Positions 35,630 to 47,502 of a stretch of 64,000 nt of DNA are shown here, in pieces. The notes beneath the pieces are model-generated. The model did no database searches. It had not been told where the DNA came from and saw only the letters and a list, made by a program, of their open reading frames with translations. The DNA lies in contig OX123196.2 in NCBI GenBank assembly GCA_944739405.2, forward strand, positions 52,242,196 through 52,306,195, read 5' to 3'. The position numbers and the translations under genes are program-made. Position 1 is the stretch's first letter. Every line of letters begins with the position of its first letter. The stretch is from Euclidia mi. Taxonomy: Eukaryota; Arthropoda; Insecta; Lepidoptera; Erebidae.

Positions 35630-36038
35630 CATCATCATCACCCTAGCGTTATCCCGGTTGCATCCAAGACTGGGCACGCCTCGGAGCCCGAGGTCCGCTT
35701 ACTGGTCTAACCAGATATGACAGAATATCAACTTTTCCACAGAGCAACTGCCGTACTGACCTCCGCAACCCAAAGGGATAGCGATATTCCATGGTTTAGA
35801 CCAGTATCAGTTTATTTGAGGGTACTGAATCCCCGTAACGACTGTCAAAGATCTTCATGACAGCTGAGACCGACGGTTTACCGTGCTATCCGAGGCACGG
35901 GGCATGCGATAATTAAGAATTTAATACGCACTTACTTTTGAAAAGTCATTAGTGCGTGCCGTGGATTCGAACCCGATACCCTTTGCATGGCAGTCCGTTG
36001 GTATCTCCACTAGGCTATCGCTGCCTCTAAATTGGATA
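35630..36038 (-). mobile_element. Young full-length SINE-B with 17-bp perfect target duplication
   Basis: Flanked on both sides by the identical 17-mer CTGGATATTCAAAGGTT (35,613-35,629 and 36,039-36,055). Minus-strand head: GGCAGCGATAGCCTAGTGGA (A box) and ATCGGGTTCGAATCCACGG (intact B box). The tail is (GAT)n next to the left duplication. The intact promoter boxes and perfect duplication indicate a recent insertion. Confidence 0.93.
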
Positions 36039-37404
36039 CTGGATATTCAAAGGTTACTCCTCATAAAAATATTAACAACTAACATCTGGGATCGACGGCT
36101 TCACGTGCTCTACGAGGTACGGGGTACGAAAAGTCAGTGCAGTAGTGATGTGCGCCTTGGTTAGAGCCCGATACCCTCTGCATGGCAGTCTGTTGATATC
36201 TCCACTAGGCTATCGTTATTTCATAGCTACTGTACGTTAAGTATGAAATATGATGACTTTGACAGGCATGTGCAATAAACTCTAATGGAACAGTCAGGAA
36301 GTACAATTAAATAACACGAAGTTCTTTCATGTTAATTTATTAAAGTCACGCAGAATTTGACCTTCCCGTCATTATCAGTTTAAATTATTATACACGAATG
36401 TTTCATTCGATTTAATAATAAATACTTAGTTAACTATTTTGCAACTAAGTTCAAAGGCGTAGTCCAAACGAGTACAAAAGAATATTACGTTGTAATGAAA
36501 TTTTATTTATTATCCTAACAAGGTATCCAAATCCGTCAGTGTTTTCAAATTTGTCGAAAATAATTATACTAGGATAACACTCACACGGTCATCTGAATCC
36601 AAAGGAATAAAAGCTAATATGTTATCAAATCAAGTAGCAGCAGGCAGTGGACACTGGACTTCTAGGCGAAAGTGATTATGGTGATTTCCCTCATCATGAT
36701 CCTAGCTTTAACCTACTGTAATAATAAATGCATGTACCACTCACCTATGATGTCGCATGCTATATAAAGTAGGCTGGTTTCTTTCCTTTACAGAAGTAGA
36801 ACCAAAACAACACAGTCAAATCAGAGGCTGTTAGGCTGTTAGAACCGAGGAGTGGCTTGTTGCAGTGATGGAGAAGGTTGAGACAGTATACATCTCTAGC
36901 GTACTGAGCGCCCTTAGAGCATTATTGGAATCTTGGCAGAACTGTTTTCGATCTGATTTTTGTATTGTACTTATATTTTATTTCTAAAATTACTAATCCT
37001 GAGGCCCTGTCAAAAGCTATTTACATTCGTTCCAGAGATCTCCCTAACACAATATATGAATCTATAAAGGGAATCTTCAAACACGTCGATCAGATCAATT
37101 TGATCAATACGATTTGGTTTCAGATGATTGGATACATAAAATTGGATACAGAATCGTATTTCTGCAGATAAACATAAATGTAATTAAGGGTGACATTTTG
37201 ATAATTGGTATGAACAACTGTCTATAGCTACTTATAGGATTAATAAAGCTTTTCGTTTTGTCCCAATATTTGGTTGAAATTAGTGCACCCGGTATGCAAA
37301 AATACACTCTGCAACAACTACATAATATTACGTAGGTCTGTAAGCAAACTATGTGCTTTTTGTGGTTTGAACATAATATTTCGTTTTTGAAGAGATGCAT
37401 TACT

Positions 37405-37600
37405 GTCACGTCCGCTGGGTCCGAGTAAACAGGGAAGGCCTAAGACTTGACGTCGTAACGGATGATATGTGGGACAATTAGTACATATATATCGATGGTG
37501 CCAATAGACTAACCACCAGAAATACCAAAGACTGTTGATTCAAGGCGTTGATTCAAGGCGATGGCCTTGTATCGCAACTGGGATGGATGGCGTTAGGATG
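37405..37600 (+). mobile_element. LINE C-terminal remnant in X1
   Basis: Degraded form of the block better preserved at 48,165-48,395. Words GGGTCCGAGTAAACAGGGAA and AATAGACTAACCACCAG are shared. Stops and deletions throughout. Confidence 0.55.
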
Positions 37601-37606
37601 ATTTTA

Positions 37607-39038
37607 TTTATTTTATTTTATTTTTTTCGGAAAACATACAGTGCTTTTTAGCAAATGTTAGTAACAAATTTAAAAACTATTCACCATTTACATGTTTTCA
37701 CAATTGGATATCTAATTTACTTGTCTAAGAGTAAATAAACAATATAAGAGAAACAATTTGCATGAAACAGAGAAAAATGAGATTTTTTTTGTAACATACA
37801 CCTTTCGTCGAAACCTAGACAGTTTGAGAACCAAACCACGAACAAGTTAATGTTTTGTTAAAATGAAGTGGCTTTGAGTTAAACAAATCAAGTGTCTGAA
37901 AATCAACCAGTGCATTAATACTCTTAGCAGATCTCACAAAGAAAGAATTTTGTCTGTAATTTGAGTGACAATGCGGTACATCTAAATATGTTTTACGTCT
38001 AGTCATCATATTAGGAACTTTTAGTTTGACTTCAGATAAAAGATCAGGGGAGTCTATAATATTCTGTGCAACTTTTACGAGACATGTGATATCTGAAAAT
38101 TTCCTTCTCTCATAAAGTGGTAAAATGTGATGCCTACGACACCTCGCTTCGTAAGTACTGTCAAAGCATTTTGATTTGAATTGTAAGTACCTTAAGAGTC
38201 TACGCTGAATAGATTCAAGCCTGTCTATGTACACATTGTATCGCGGGTTCCATACTTGCGAGCAATACTCAAGGATGCTGCGCACCAAGGAGCAGTAAAG
38301 AATTTTTATGACTTTTAGGTTTTTGAATTAAGAACTCGACCTCAGAATGAAGCCCATTGCTTTGTTGGCCTTTTTTGCAATGTAGTCAACATGATTTTCA
38401 TAAGTTAACTTAGAGTCATAAAAAACACCTAAGTCTCGAACTACTTCAACCTGTTGCAACTCCTGTCCCTTGATGACATATCTAAATTTAATATTATTGA
38501 TTTTCCGAGTAAAAGTGATAAATTGTCATTTTTTAACGTTTATGTCTAAGTTGTTGAAACTGCAGAATTGCTCAAATCCATCGCTATCTATCTCTAAGTC
38601 GTCTTGAAGAAGCTGACAGTCATTCAAGGAAGTAATTTTTCTGAAAATTTTCATGTCGTCAGCATAAAGTAAGAATTAGAATGTTTTATGTACAAGTTAA
38701 TATCATTTATAAAAATGTTGAAAAGTAATGAGCCTTGTGGGACTCCGGAAGGGACACAGTACCATTTCGAACAGTAGCCACTAAGTACTGCCTGAGATCG
38801 GTTCTCAATATACGACGCAAACCATCTATAGAGGTTTCCGTGGATACCCGCATCTAAAAGCTTTTGCAACAGAATTAGATGATCTATAATTCTATACGAT
38901 CGAACGTCTTGCTGTAGTCGGTAAAAATTGCATAGACCTGTCCACCAGCATCTATATTAGAAGATATGAAGTCTGTGAAAAGCAGCAAGTTCGATAAAGT
39001 TGAGCGGCGTTTTATGAAGCCATGCTGCTCTGAGATAA
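37607..39038 (-). mobile_element. 5'-truncated Jockey-superfamily LINE (private to X1)
   Basis: Interrupts X1 between GGCGTTAGGATGA and GTTGATGATGAGAATTATGC. Minus-strand translation starts inside the RT domain: SEQHGFIKRRSTLSNLLLF, then YAIFTDYSKTFDR, AGIHGNLYRWFASYIENRSQ, VPSGVPQGSLLFNIFINDI, the catalytic LLYADD (about 38,670), DLGVFYDSKLTYENHVDYIA and RSILEYCSQVWNPRYN, then a C-terminus ending SWFGSQTV at 37,815. An A-rich tail (AAATAAAATAAAATAAAT) lies at about 37,607-37,630. Frame breaks make it a dead copy. Confidence 0.9.
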
Positions 39039-40299
39039 GAGTTGATGATGAGAATTATGCATTGCTGTCAAGTGAACACCAGTTACCAAGATAAGCTGAT
39101 GGGAAGGGATTTCACATCTTTTGTTAAATTATTACGCGAGGCAAGCAATATAAACTTAAGTAAGCAATTTGTATCTAAATATCAACTTTGTAGAGCTTTT
39201 GGCGAATATTTAAATCTAGATCGTGAATACTGTTATAATTTGATTCTAATTCAAATTTTATGTAATAACTTGATCGCAATGGCTCTTGTAAGTCTGAATA
39301 TAAACATGAAAAATGTTTAATTTATTCTGAGATTGCTAATTTACAGACAGAGACTTGTACTTTTGTAGCTAAAGAGAAACATTAATCTACAATTATGTGG
39401 CTTGACGTCTATTTAAAAGCACTTTGAGACCTTTCAGCTGTATGTAGGAGCTGTATCAATACATCATTAGAAATGCGAAAACTCATCGCTGTGGAGTTTT
39501 TTAGATTTTTATTAAGTAGTTGTATTAAAGCGCTTTGCTTCTGCGCTGGGGAACAGTCAGCCTTATGATCGTTTACATTGGTTGCAATTTTTGTAGGGAG
39601 AAGATAGCAAAATGAAAATGTCTTCTAAAAATAAATTAAGTATGAATTTGTTATATTATTATTTGATTTGGAAATATCCATCCGGATCTCCGGCTCTAGA
39701 GTCTGGACAAAACGGGTGCCAGATAAGAAAAGGAGGTGCCCTAAAAATTTTTGAGTGCTTATTGCATACATATCACGAAACATGTGAAACTCCGTAGTTT
39801 GTCTTCTCCAAGAAATAGACCCATTCGGTAGACTTCGCTTCAATTTATTTATAAGACTGTAAAATCGTCAGTGGTAATAAAATAAAGGGATGTTTATAAA
39901 AGAGTAGTTCTAGGTATTTGTTCGTCACGTACGCACAGAAGATTCGTGTTCGGATACTAATACATGTAATATCGATGATATAGACCTATGTTTTAAAGGT
40001 CAAACTTGTGAACAGATTTTGTAAAAGTATTACGCATTGCGGCACGTTATGTCCAAGGATATGAGAATATACGGGTAAAAGACATATCTCGTTTGGCACT
40101 TTTTTGACCGATTGGCTTTTCTAGCTGGCTTATATCCGTGGAGAGAATAAGAGCATTGCCCTACAACATGGGAATACTGCTAGTCTTCAAAGTACGCCCA
40201 CTGGTCGACGGTGTTGCGGCAGATCTTTTTAAAATGACAAAGGCAAGTCTTTGTATAAAGTAAATGTCGAACTGTTCTCCAAATGTTCCAATCTTACAA
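39039..40299. other. Body of X1, no gene recognised
   Basis: Homologous to 63,545-63,970 in X3 and, beyond about 40,880, to X2. ORFs of up to 92 codons are not kept open in the homologous copies. Confidence 0.5.
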
Positions 40300-40494
40300 C
40301 AATTATAAATGCGAAAGCTTGCGAGGTTGGACGAATGGTAGGATGTATAACTATATGTTTGTTTTATTCGACAAGAAACTGCAAATCGAATTTCATAAAC
40401 CTTAGCAGTAATATAGCTCATACATCAGAATAGCACATGGGGTAGGTACGTTTTGTCGATCATCTACACGGGTGAAGCCCTGAGCAAAAACTAG
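40300..40494 (+). mobile_element. Helitron-like non-autonomous element
   Basis: Begins near ACAATTATAAATGCGAAAGC and ends with ACACGGGTGAAGCCCTGAGC followed by CTAG at 40,491-40,494, the usual 3' structure of this group. Confidence 0.6.
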
Positions 40495-40885
40495 TTATAA
40501 ACATTTAATTAGCAATTGTAAAAGTCTTTTTATTCAGCGTAGCTTTTACGACCTTGAAAATAATTAGTTTTTCATGTGAATGATTCGCAACATTGTTGTG
40601 TGTCCTGAAACTTCAAGTCATGTTGGACAATAGAAGAATAGAGCCCACAGCTAGAACAATTCATCAGAAACAGCTCGAAATATTGGCTCAACCAACAACT
40701 TCTTAACAACACATTTCCATTATATCCATAATTTCGAAACGAAGGCTAGTCTTTCAAGAAATAGAAAATTATTATCGTTGCGTAACATGTTCGTGTGGGG
40801 GCGGATTAAGAATACAAAGTAGTATCTAGCCATTTCATTCCATGGATGACGCAAGAGGCAACTAAGGATAATACACAAAGCAAAT

Positions 40886-41056
40886 CACTACATAGTATAA
40901 AACAAAGTCTGTCTTCTGTCTGTCTGTCCCTATGTATGCTTAAATCATAAAAACTACGCAACGGATTTCAATTAGGTTTTCTTTAATAGATAAAATGATT
41001 TAAAAGGCAGGTTTATATGTATAATTGACGCGGGCGAAGCCGCTGGCGACGTCTAG
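40886..41056 (+). mobile_element. Helitron-like non-autonomous element (X1 copy)
   Basis: Starts at about TAGTATAAAACAAAGTC, has CTACGCAACGGATTTCAATT, and ends GACGCGGGCGAAGCCGCTGG then CTAG (41,053-41,056). The GCGG...CCGC stem is the 3' hairpin. Orthologous copies are at 48,561-48,730 and 54,267-54,436. Confidence 0.7.
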
Positions 41057-41319
41057 TAGTTTATAAATAGTATTTGAGTAGATGAAAAACTCGGCAGCAA
41101 ACCTTATACCTGACTCTCCTCCTCCAATTTACTCTCAATGGTATTGTGGCACCAATGAGAAGAGGCCTATGACTAGCAATTTACTGTAGAAGACTGTATG
41201 AGATGATGAATCTTTCACAATTGTATCAAGTTCTACTTGTCATAAATATTTTCACTATACATACATATATCCTTGAGTGACCATGGCTCTTTTGATATAT
41301 TTTTTATGTAATACTGGTA

Positions 41320-41478
41320 CTAGCTACTGCCGCGGGTTCGCCCGTGTCGGATGGAGGCCCTGTGCTAATCTGATGGATAACTTGTATTTCTGCAATGTTT
41401 TGTCTAAATCTGAAGCATTTATACAAACAAATATCCTCACAAAATTTCACGTTTATAAAATAAAAGTAGTATGGTAAA
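41320..41478 (-). mobile_element. Helitron-like element, minus strand (X1 copy)
   Basis: The 3' end on the minus strand is CGAACCCGCGGCAGTAGCTAG (last 4 bases CTAG at 41,320-41,323). The 5' end is near TACTACTTTTATTTTATAAA at 41,470. Diverged orthologues at 48,990-49,168 and 54,696-54,874; in those copies the 5' end coincides with the large duplication breakpoint. Confidence 0.6.
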
Positions 41479-41550
41479 CACTGGTAAAAATTACCAAAAT
41501 GGCATTTAAACTCCTAAGAAGTAGCAATGTTGTCAATTTGTCATTACTTG

Positions 41551-41703
41551 TACAGTCGAACAACTTCCCGCTCGACCACCATAAGGGCGAGAATCGCTCA
41601 GCAAGACATCGTCGCTGCCAGTGCTACTTTACACGCACATTGACACTCGTATACAAAGCCAGCTCCTAGTGTGCCTCGCCTCTATGAGCGAGCCTAGGGC
41701 ATT
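41551..41703. repeat. Dispersed repeat (copy 2 of 2)
   Basis: Same orientation and words as 24,500-24,660. It is absent between X2 and Y2, where 54,985-55,540 is unrelated, so it inserted after the older duplication or was lost there. Confidence 0.8.
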
Positions 41704-42267
41704 TTTTTCTACTTAACTACTCAACTTACAAGTTATATTAAATATAGCTTTATTCATCAGATGAATAAATGTAGAGAATAAATATAGAGTAACTTAAATC
41801 CTGCACGCACGTAGGTAGAGCCGCAGGCATTTACTGTTACTAATAGCTTTTGACAAAGGTCCTATTGACAGCGTATGTAGAATAACAAATACATAGGTAT
41901 CACTAATCATCCAGTAACGAAGATGGACATAAATATTTTCATATTTTGCTCAATATATTATTATGTCGCTCGCCTAACTCATACCCAAATTGGATGCCGT
42001 CTACTCTACCCAATAGCCATTACTTGTCACCTATATTTCCCGAGGTTCAGCTGTTATCGATCGCCATATTTCAGGCCCAGAATAGGCCTGAGACACGTGA
42101 TATTTGAGTGAAGATTAACTGTATTGAGTGCCAGACGGGCTCTGTAACTTGTCAGACTAAAACTTTATACTTTGAAATTGGATTACTGGAATTAAAACAG
42201 TTTGAAATACACAACTTTAAATTGTTCTTGGAATTATTCTTGTGATCTATTAGCGAAGGTACCTAGA

Positions 42268-42390
42268 ACTATTGGGCGCAAGAAGCTGAATTTTGGCATG
42301 TGTTTTCTTTGAGGAACATAGAGAAATGGAAGTAGTTTAAGAAGAGAGATTTCTTATAATGCCCACGGGATCAGGAAAATACAACATTAC
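42268..42390 (+). mobile_element. Helitron-like repeat fragment (Y1)
   Basis: ATTGGGCGCAAGAAGCTGAA, TTTTGGCATGTGTTTTC and GCCCACGGGATCAGG match 56,366-56,480. The 5' terminus present in Y2 is missing here. Confidence 0.55.
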
Positions 42391-42493
42391 AAAAAATAAG
42401 TGAGAGCTTAGCTGCAGGTATCTTCTAGTAATCTATATGGACAATTTTGTGATGGTTCTGTCACATGTATTGTTCGGATTTACTTCATTACGG

Positions 42494-43335
42494 GGTCACG
42501 GGAGCTACGTTAGCATTACTACCGCGACCTCGCCTGAGCTGAGGCGGGCCCGTCCCTTACATGCATCCATCTGCATCCATCATACTTGCCCTCATACATC
42601 CTCTTTCATACTACGAGCGGAAAAGAACGACGTAGCCTACTAACGCTACGAGAGGTGCACGCGGAACACGTGCGCCGCCTCTCGGGCCTCACTGACGGCG
42701 GGCGGTCCAACAGGCCCGACGCCCGCAGGCGTGTACTCACGGTGACCGGAGATCGTTGAGCGCCCTCCGGCGACGACACCCGGTTCTGCGGGTGGAGACA
42801 GGTCGCGTGGGCTCCCTATCCCGCTCTGCCACCTCCTTGGTCGACATCACCGTCTCACAAAAGGAGGCTGCGGCGTCCCAACACATCTTGCTCCGGACCA
42901 TGGAACGATTCTAGGTCCGAAGCGAGAGGTCGACCACTCCTATCGCCGCGACTAGGTCACGGCGCTGCGATGCTCAAGCAGGGCATTCCGCCAAGGTGTG
43001 CAGCGCCGTGTCCTCTACTGGGTCACGGCGATCTCCGCAGTAGTGATATCCAGGAATCTCCTCCCGGCCAATGCGGTGCAGAAACAAGCCAAAACAACCA
43101 TGGCCGGTTATTACCTGTGTCAACCGGAAGGTGAGGGTGCCGTGTCGTCTCTCCAGCCACTCGTCGAGTTCGGGCCTCACTGCCTCGATGCAGCGAAGCC
43201 CCGCGCAGGAGAGCGTGTGTCGCTGTCGCCATTCCGCCACTAGGACCTGTCGGAGTTCCGCCTTCCACGCGTCAATCTCGCGAGGCGCGGGTTCTCCGCC
43301 TATTGACCGGGCTTCGAGGCGCCACTTATAAAGTG
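42494..43335 (-). pseudogene. R1-type LINE, C-terminal end (Y1 copy)
   Basis: GC-rich island against AT-rich flanks. Minus-strand translation from about 43,330: KWRLEARSIGGEPAPREIDA, VAEWRQRHTLSCAGLRCIEA, then LTFRLTQVITGHGCFGLFLH and the zinc-knuckle-like YHYC ... HTLAEC end of R1-clade elements. The Trp expected after CPA is a TGA stop (about 42,974); downstream the frame continues with RDLVAAIGVVDLSLRT, another stop, and SFCETVMSTKEVAERDREPT. Only the C-terminus and 3' UTR remain. Confidence 0.88.
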
Positions 43336-43810
43336 TGAATAATATTTCACATTTAGTATTCTTCTTTTATTGCCTTCATGGTCATAATGATATTAGTACA
43401 TTTAGTCAGATTAGGCAGGCACCAAAATTGGGCACTGCAATCATTATAGTTTGAAACTTTGCCAGTTAGTTGCCACATGTGTACAAGAGGCATGAAAACA
43501 GCTATCGCATTAATTAATTGGCTAGACTCACAATATTTAAAGATCCCTATATGGAAGGTTTAGACAAGGGACATAAGGAATATAAATAAGAAATTAATTG
43601 GCTGAAGTATATAGAAGTCTGTGAACTGAAGCAATACAGCCAGCTTTATTCCCCATTGACACGATGATAATTTTTTTATCGTTATGTATGTACATCGCGT
43701 AGCGTTGAGGCAGCGATATTTTGTACATGGGAGTAGTTCATTTCTTAAAGGGATAGCATGCAGCACCATTTATTACCAGGCTTCATGTTTGTAAACTGAA
43801 GCACTAGTTT

Positions 43811-44060
43811 GATAGACTCACCCCTGTATCCCCGAAGGAGTAGGCGGAGACGTAATATATTACAGCCACATTACGCCATATTACGAATTGTAGGTCATAC
43901 GTAATAGGGCCTATTGCCGTTACCGGGCACATTGCAAGACTCCGTGCTGCTACTGAGAATGCGGCAAAACTAAGTAACACTTTTTGCCAGACCCAGAAAT
44001 CTAATCCGGCACCGATCAGCAGACCCATACGCTATCCACTGGCCCATGCAGGCAGTCTGG
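43811..44060 (-). mobile_element. SINE-D (Y1 copy)
   Basis: The minus-strand tail (CCTTCGGGGATACAGG complement, near 43,820) and the head near GATAGCGTATGGGTCTGCTG show the same organisation as 1,160-1,410; the B box is degraded. Present in all Y copies (49,517; 57,885), so it predates the older duplication. Confidence 0.7.
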
Positions 44061-44443
44061 ACCACGGAGACAGTGGAGCCACTAGTCCATTAACAATAAT
44101 TGTACTCTGTTGCTATAAAAAAGAAGAAAAAATGTGTTTAGTACAAAAAACAACAGACATTAGCTCAGTGTGGTCCATTAACTTATTAGTAGTATACAAG
44201 AAACTTTCTAATGGGCATCGATCCTTACCTTTTCCCACCACGTAATTATGGTGCTCAGATAGACAGGGATGTGTGTGGAATATTTAACATTTCACTGGTG
44301 ATGTGAAAACTTAAATCATACCAATATCGTAGTCACAAAAGGAACAGTATGTAAATAAATATCGGTTACTAGAAAATGATTTACCTAACTCGGTTTTCAT
44401 AACAAACTATTGAAAAGGGATTTCTTTCAGTCGCATTACGAAG

Positions 44444-44675
44444 GGTGCATAGGGTTCCCACCAAGAACTTAGGGTCCTAAGCCAACCTCACCTGCAAGTG
44501 GTACACCTGCCGATCAACGAACGAGGCTCTGGCAAACAAAATATCCCGATAAGCGGCAATAGGCTCGCCACCTATTACGTGGGATCAAAACACTGGCGAA
44601 AAGTGGGCCTTTATTATGCCTCTGCCTACCCCTTCGGGGAAACAGGCGTGAGTCTATGTATGTATGTATGTATGT
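44444..44675 (+). mobile_element. SINE-E inserted in Y1, target duplication GCATTACGAAGG
   Basis: Flanked by GCATTACGAAG(G) at 44,433-44,444 and 44,676-44,687. The orthologous position in Y2 (58,490-58,501) has a single GCATTACGAAGG and no insert, so exact ends are known. About 232 bp, tail (TATG)n. Confidence 0.95.
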
Positions 44676-45734
44676 GCATTACGAAGGCCCGCAATAGGGT
44701 CGCATTACGAATTCCTTTTGTGCTTGGACGGTTTGATTTGCTTTATGATTTCTAAGATTAGGAGACCTAGGCATGTCTTAGACGAACCGGACGACGACAT
44801 CACTATCTCTCAAATCAGAGCACACACGGCTCGCGAACTAGACAAATTCAACCGCGGTTCCGTACTCACAGACAAGGAGTGAAAACGCGACGCACTTTTA
44901 ACGTAAGACCCACGGGTCACCTTGGTCCCGCATTGTCGACAACGCCCCAAGCCGAGATACGTGGTAGTCCACCCTTGGGGAGCTAAAACGATGTCTAATA
45001 TACTTTAAACGCATTGGGAGCCTTCTGCGCTCACCCATAGTCCGCGTAAAGTTGTCAAAACCATCTGCGGCCAACAACTAGTCCACACACAAAAAAAAAC
45101 TTAATTAAATACTGATTTGAATAGATATCCCGTGATAAATTAACAAGCACGGCAGTTAATGTTTGATCATTTTATTTCAAACATTTTTGTTTCCCTTTTA
45201 TATTTGCGTAAGATGATAATATATACACGGATCAAATAAAATTTTAGGTGTAACGACTATCACAAGATTCATAGAGGATTTAACAGAGTTTACGATTACC
45301 AAGTAATGCCTAACTTAACACGTATCCTATTAAAAATCTCAACAAAGAATCAGACGCTATTCTATTCGTAAGAAGCACCACATAAAGACTTTAGATCTCG
45401 TTAAAAGAAACTTGTTAGTAAAATTTCGACGTCTTTTAGTTAGCAGTAAAGTACACCACATTGCGCATTGTATAGAGCTTTCTACTGAAAGTCTGTATCT
45501 GTATCTTTGGATATATTTTCAGGGTTGTCACGAGCCAAATTTCTAGCGATATACCTATTCTTTAGCACAAGGTTTTGCCTGCGATTACGGCCGACCGTAA
45601 GGATTCCCGGCTCAACTGTTAGTGGGCTTCTCGTAGATATTTCTAAATATGCTAACTAGGCAGCTTATTTTTGTATGCTATTAGATAATATTATGTAAGA
45701 AGGTTTAGTCTCTGTAACGTGGAACCTGTAAATG

Positions 45735-45806
45735 GAGCAGAAACTGTCAACTATCAAGATTGGTGACTCTACAGTCACCAATCTTGATAGTTGACAGTTT
45801 CTGCTC
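45735..45806. repeat. Perfect palindrome, 34-nt arms, 4-nt spacer
   Basis: Left arm GAGCAGAAACTGTCAACTAT... (45,735-45,768), spacer CTAC, right arm 45,773-45,806 exactly complementary. The Y2 counterpart (from 60,088) has only the left arm followed by GTAG and CTCT. No transposon ends are recognisable. Confidence 0.97.
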
Positions 45807-47074
45807 TCTGCATATTTTGAAATGGATCTAACAGAATGGTGTTAGTATTCAATTCTGATGAAAATTTAAAATCCCAATCAAATTAGAAAACCGGCTGAAA
45901 ACTTTTTAAGATTGGATGTATCTGCAGTTCCCTGAAAAATACTTCGCTTTTACCAGGACTGCTCACTGCGACTCACATACTTTCATGTTTTTATTTCTTG
46001 CACCAGAAGCGCATTGCTTCCTTTGGAATGAGACCTCGTAATTCATGATTTTATGCCATATATCTACACGTTCATAAACTATGTTCACTGTTTGCCAAAA
46101 ATTGAGTTTCCATTTATGTAAAATCTTGCATCGTTAATATTATGCATATTTCCAGCGCTCTGGAAACCCTAGCTAATACAGCCAGGTGTCCTGTATTGCC
46201 TGGACGATCCGATTTTCAGTCTAGTGAACCATCGCAACACTTTCGACACGTTGCTGATACGCCGAGCCATTTACAAGAACATGGCTTTTGTTTAAAAATA
46301 CGTCTGACTTTATTCTGGTTGAATGTGAGTTCGTCTGCTATGTTTTGTTTTTTAATGGTTTGTATTTTCATTGCTGTTTATTGTGATGTTTATATAAAGG
46401 TGGTGCCGTTTTTCCAAATTACTTGCTCATTTTGTGTGATGCTAAAGACCGTAGCGACGGAATCAGCCAACTATTTTAGAAAAGCAAACAAAAGCACGAA
46501 ATACTTAAGTATATTCAATGAAAAATGTTACGCTCTTTGGTTTTAATGGCCTTTATATTAACAATTCGTGTTCTATGCTCATGTTGTGATTGTTATACCT
46601 ACATGAGAGACGATCGACAAAAAACCCTCCCCCTTTTATGACGAAACTACGTTAGGCAGATACGGGTAAAAGAAACTAAAAGTCAAAGAATTTAGATAAG
46701 ACTAGAAAACCAATCCCATTACTATTTGAACAAATGCAGTTCAATAAGCAATCTAATTTGGAATGAAATGCATTAAAAATACGATAATGACTTAAATTTA
46801 ACTCTAAAATAAGTTTAGACTCTTCAATACATTACGATACGAAAATGTGTTTCTTGATACGAAGTACAAACCCTTTGCTTGTATAGTCAGTGAGCCCTTT
46901 ACGGATGTCGTTTCAGTGACGTTAGTAACATGTCAAGTTCAAGGTCACGGACGCTAGGGCGGGAGACCTCCTTCAATGTAGGTACAGATAAAAAACGGCA
47001 TTAGTTTTTATATTAACGGCATTAGTTTTTATATTAACGGCATTATTAGAAATTAGGAACTATAATTTATTTAA

Positions 47075-47290
47075 TGTCCAGCAGTGGACGTCCCTCATTA
47101 TCATCATCCTCAGCCCGACTTTGTCCACTGCTGAACATAGGCCTCTCTTTTTTCTTGCCATTTCCTTCGATCTTGTGCTAATTTCAGATTCGGCCTGCGA
47201 TTGCAATGATATCGTCGGGCCATCTTGCTAAGGGGCGGCCTCTTTTTTCCATCCATGGCCTGCCCTTACTATTCTGTAACGTCCCTGGGT
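47075..47290 (-). mobile_element. RTE 3' end fragment (Y1)
   Basis: Minus-strand translation includes GRPWMEKRGRPLARWPDDII and EKREAYVQQWTKSG followed by a stop and a GATGATGATAATGAGG tail. GRP...W.DDI ... EAYVQQWT is the C-terminus of RTE-type polyproteins. A second partial AATGTCCAGCAGTGGAC sits beside it. Duplicated at 52,781-52,996. Confidence 0.82.
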
Positions 47291-47502
47291 AATAATAATA
47301 ATTTTGTTGAATACAATTAAAATAGCTTAATCAAGACTAGAAATAAAATAACTTTGTCTAAAGCTAGATAGAATTTCAGCAAACAGTTACAAAAAATTCT
47401 TTTTAAAAACAGTTATTGGTTTTCCATTCGGAAAACAAATCTGCAGTTGCTGTCAATATTGCACTCTCCGGAACCTACCCCCATAAACAGTATGTGTGTG
47501 TA

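Larger units (their letters stand above)
35041..36213 (-). mobile_element. Old SINE-B copy, split by two later SINE insertions
   Basis: Pieces of one minus-strand SINE-B occur in order at 35,041-35,177 (tail side, CATCATCATCATCATCGTCC), 35,568-35,629 (CTCTGCAACCAAAAAGGATT) and 36,056-36,213 (head side, GATACCCTCTGCATGGCAGT, CACTAGGCTATCG). The gaps are filled by a family F SINE and a younger SINE-B. Confidence 0.8.
36450..41545. repeat. Array unit X, copy X1
   Basis: Recognisably homologous, in the same orientation, to X2 (47,760-49,170 plus 54,874-54,985) and X3 (62,455-64,000). Shared landmarks: AAAGGCGTAGTC (36,458/62,460), TATAAAGTAGGCTG (36,764/62,705), AGATCAATTTGATCA (37,091/47,877/63,148), TTGTATCGCAACTGGGA (37,567/48,341), GATTTCACATCTTTTGT (39,107/63,573) and GGCTTGACGTCTATTTAAAA (39,401/63,851). 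No credible gene is carried; minus-strand ORFs in the CATTTGATCAATACG area are not conserved in frame. It contains a private Jockey LINE insertion. Confidence 0.8.

Noticed and set aside
36760..36790. TATA-like TATATAAAGTAGGCTGG as a gene promoter in X units
   Set aside because: Partly conserved in X3, but no coding or transcript-like structure follows in any X copy.
42494..43335. GC-rich islands in Y1 and Y2 as possible host genes
   Set aside because: Translation shows the C-terminus of an R1-type LINE with stops and frameshifts.
46142..46546. 134-codon + strand ORF, present twice (also 51,848-52,252)
   Set aside because: The two open copies are identical only because of the recent duplication. 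The older Y2 copy (60,47x-60,71x) has frameshifts and a stop, so the reading frame was not conserved. No domain recognised.
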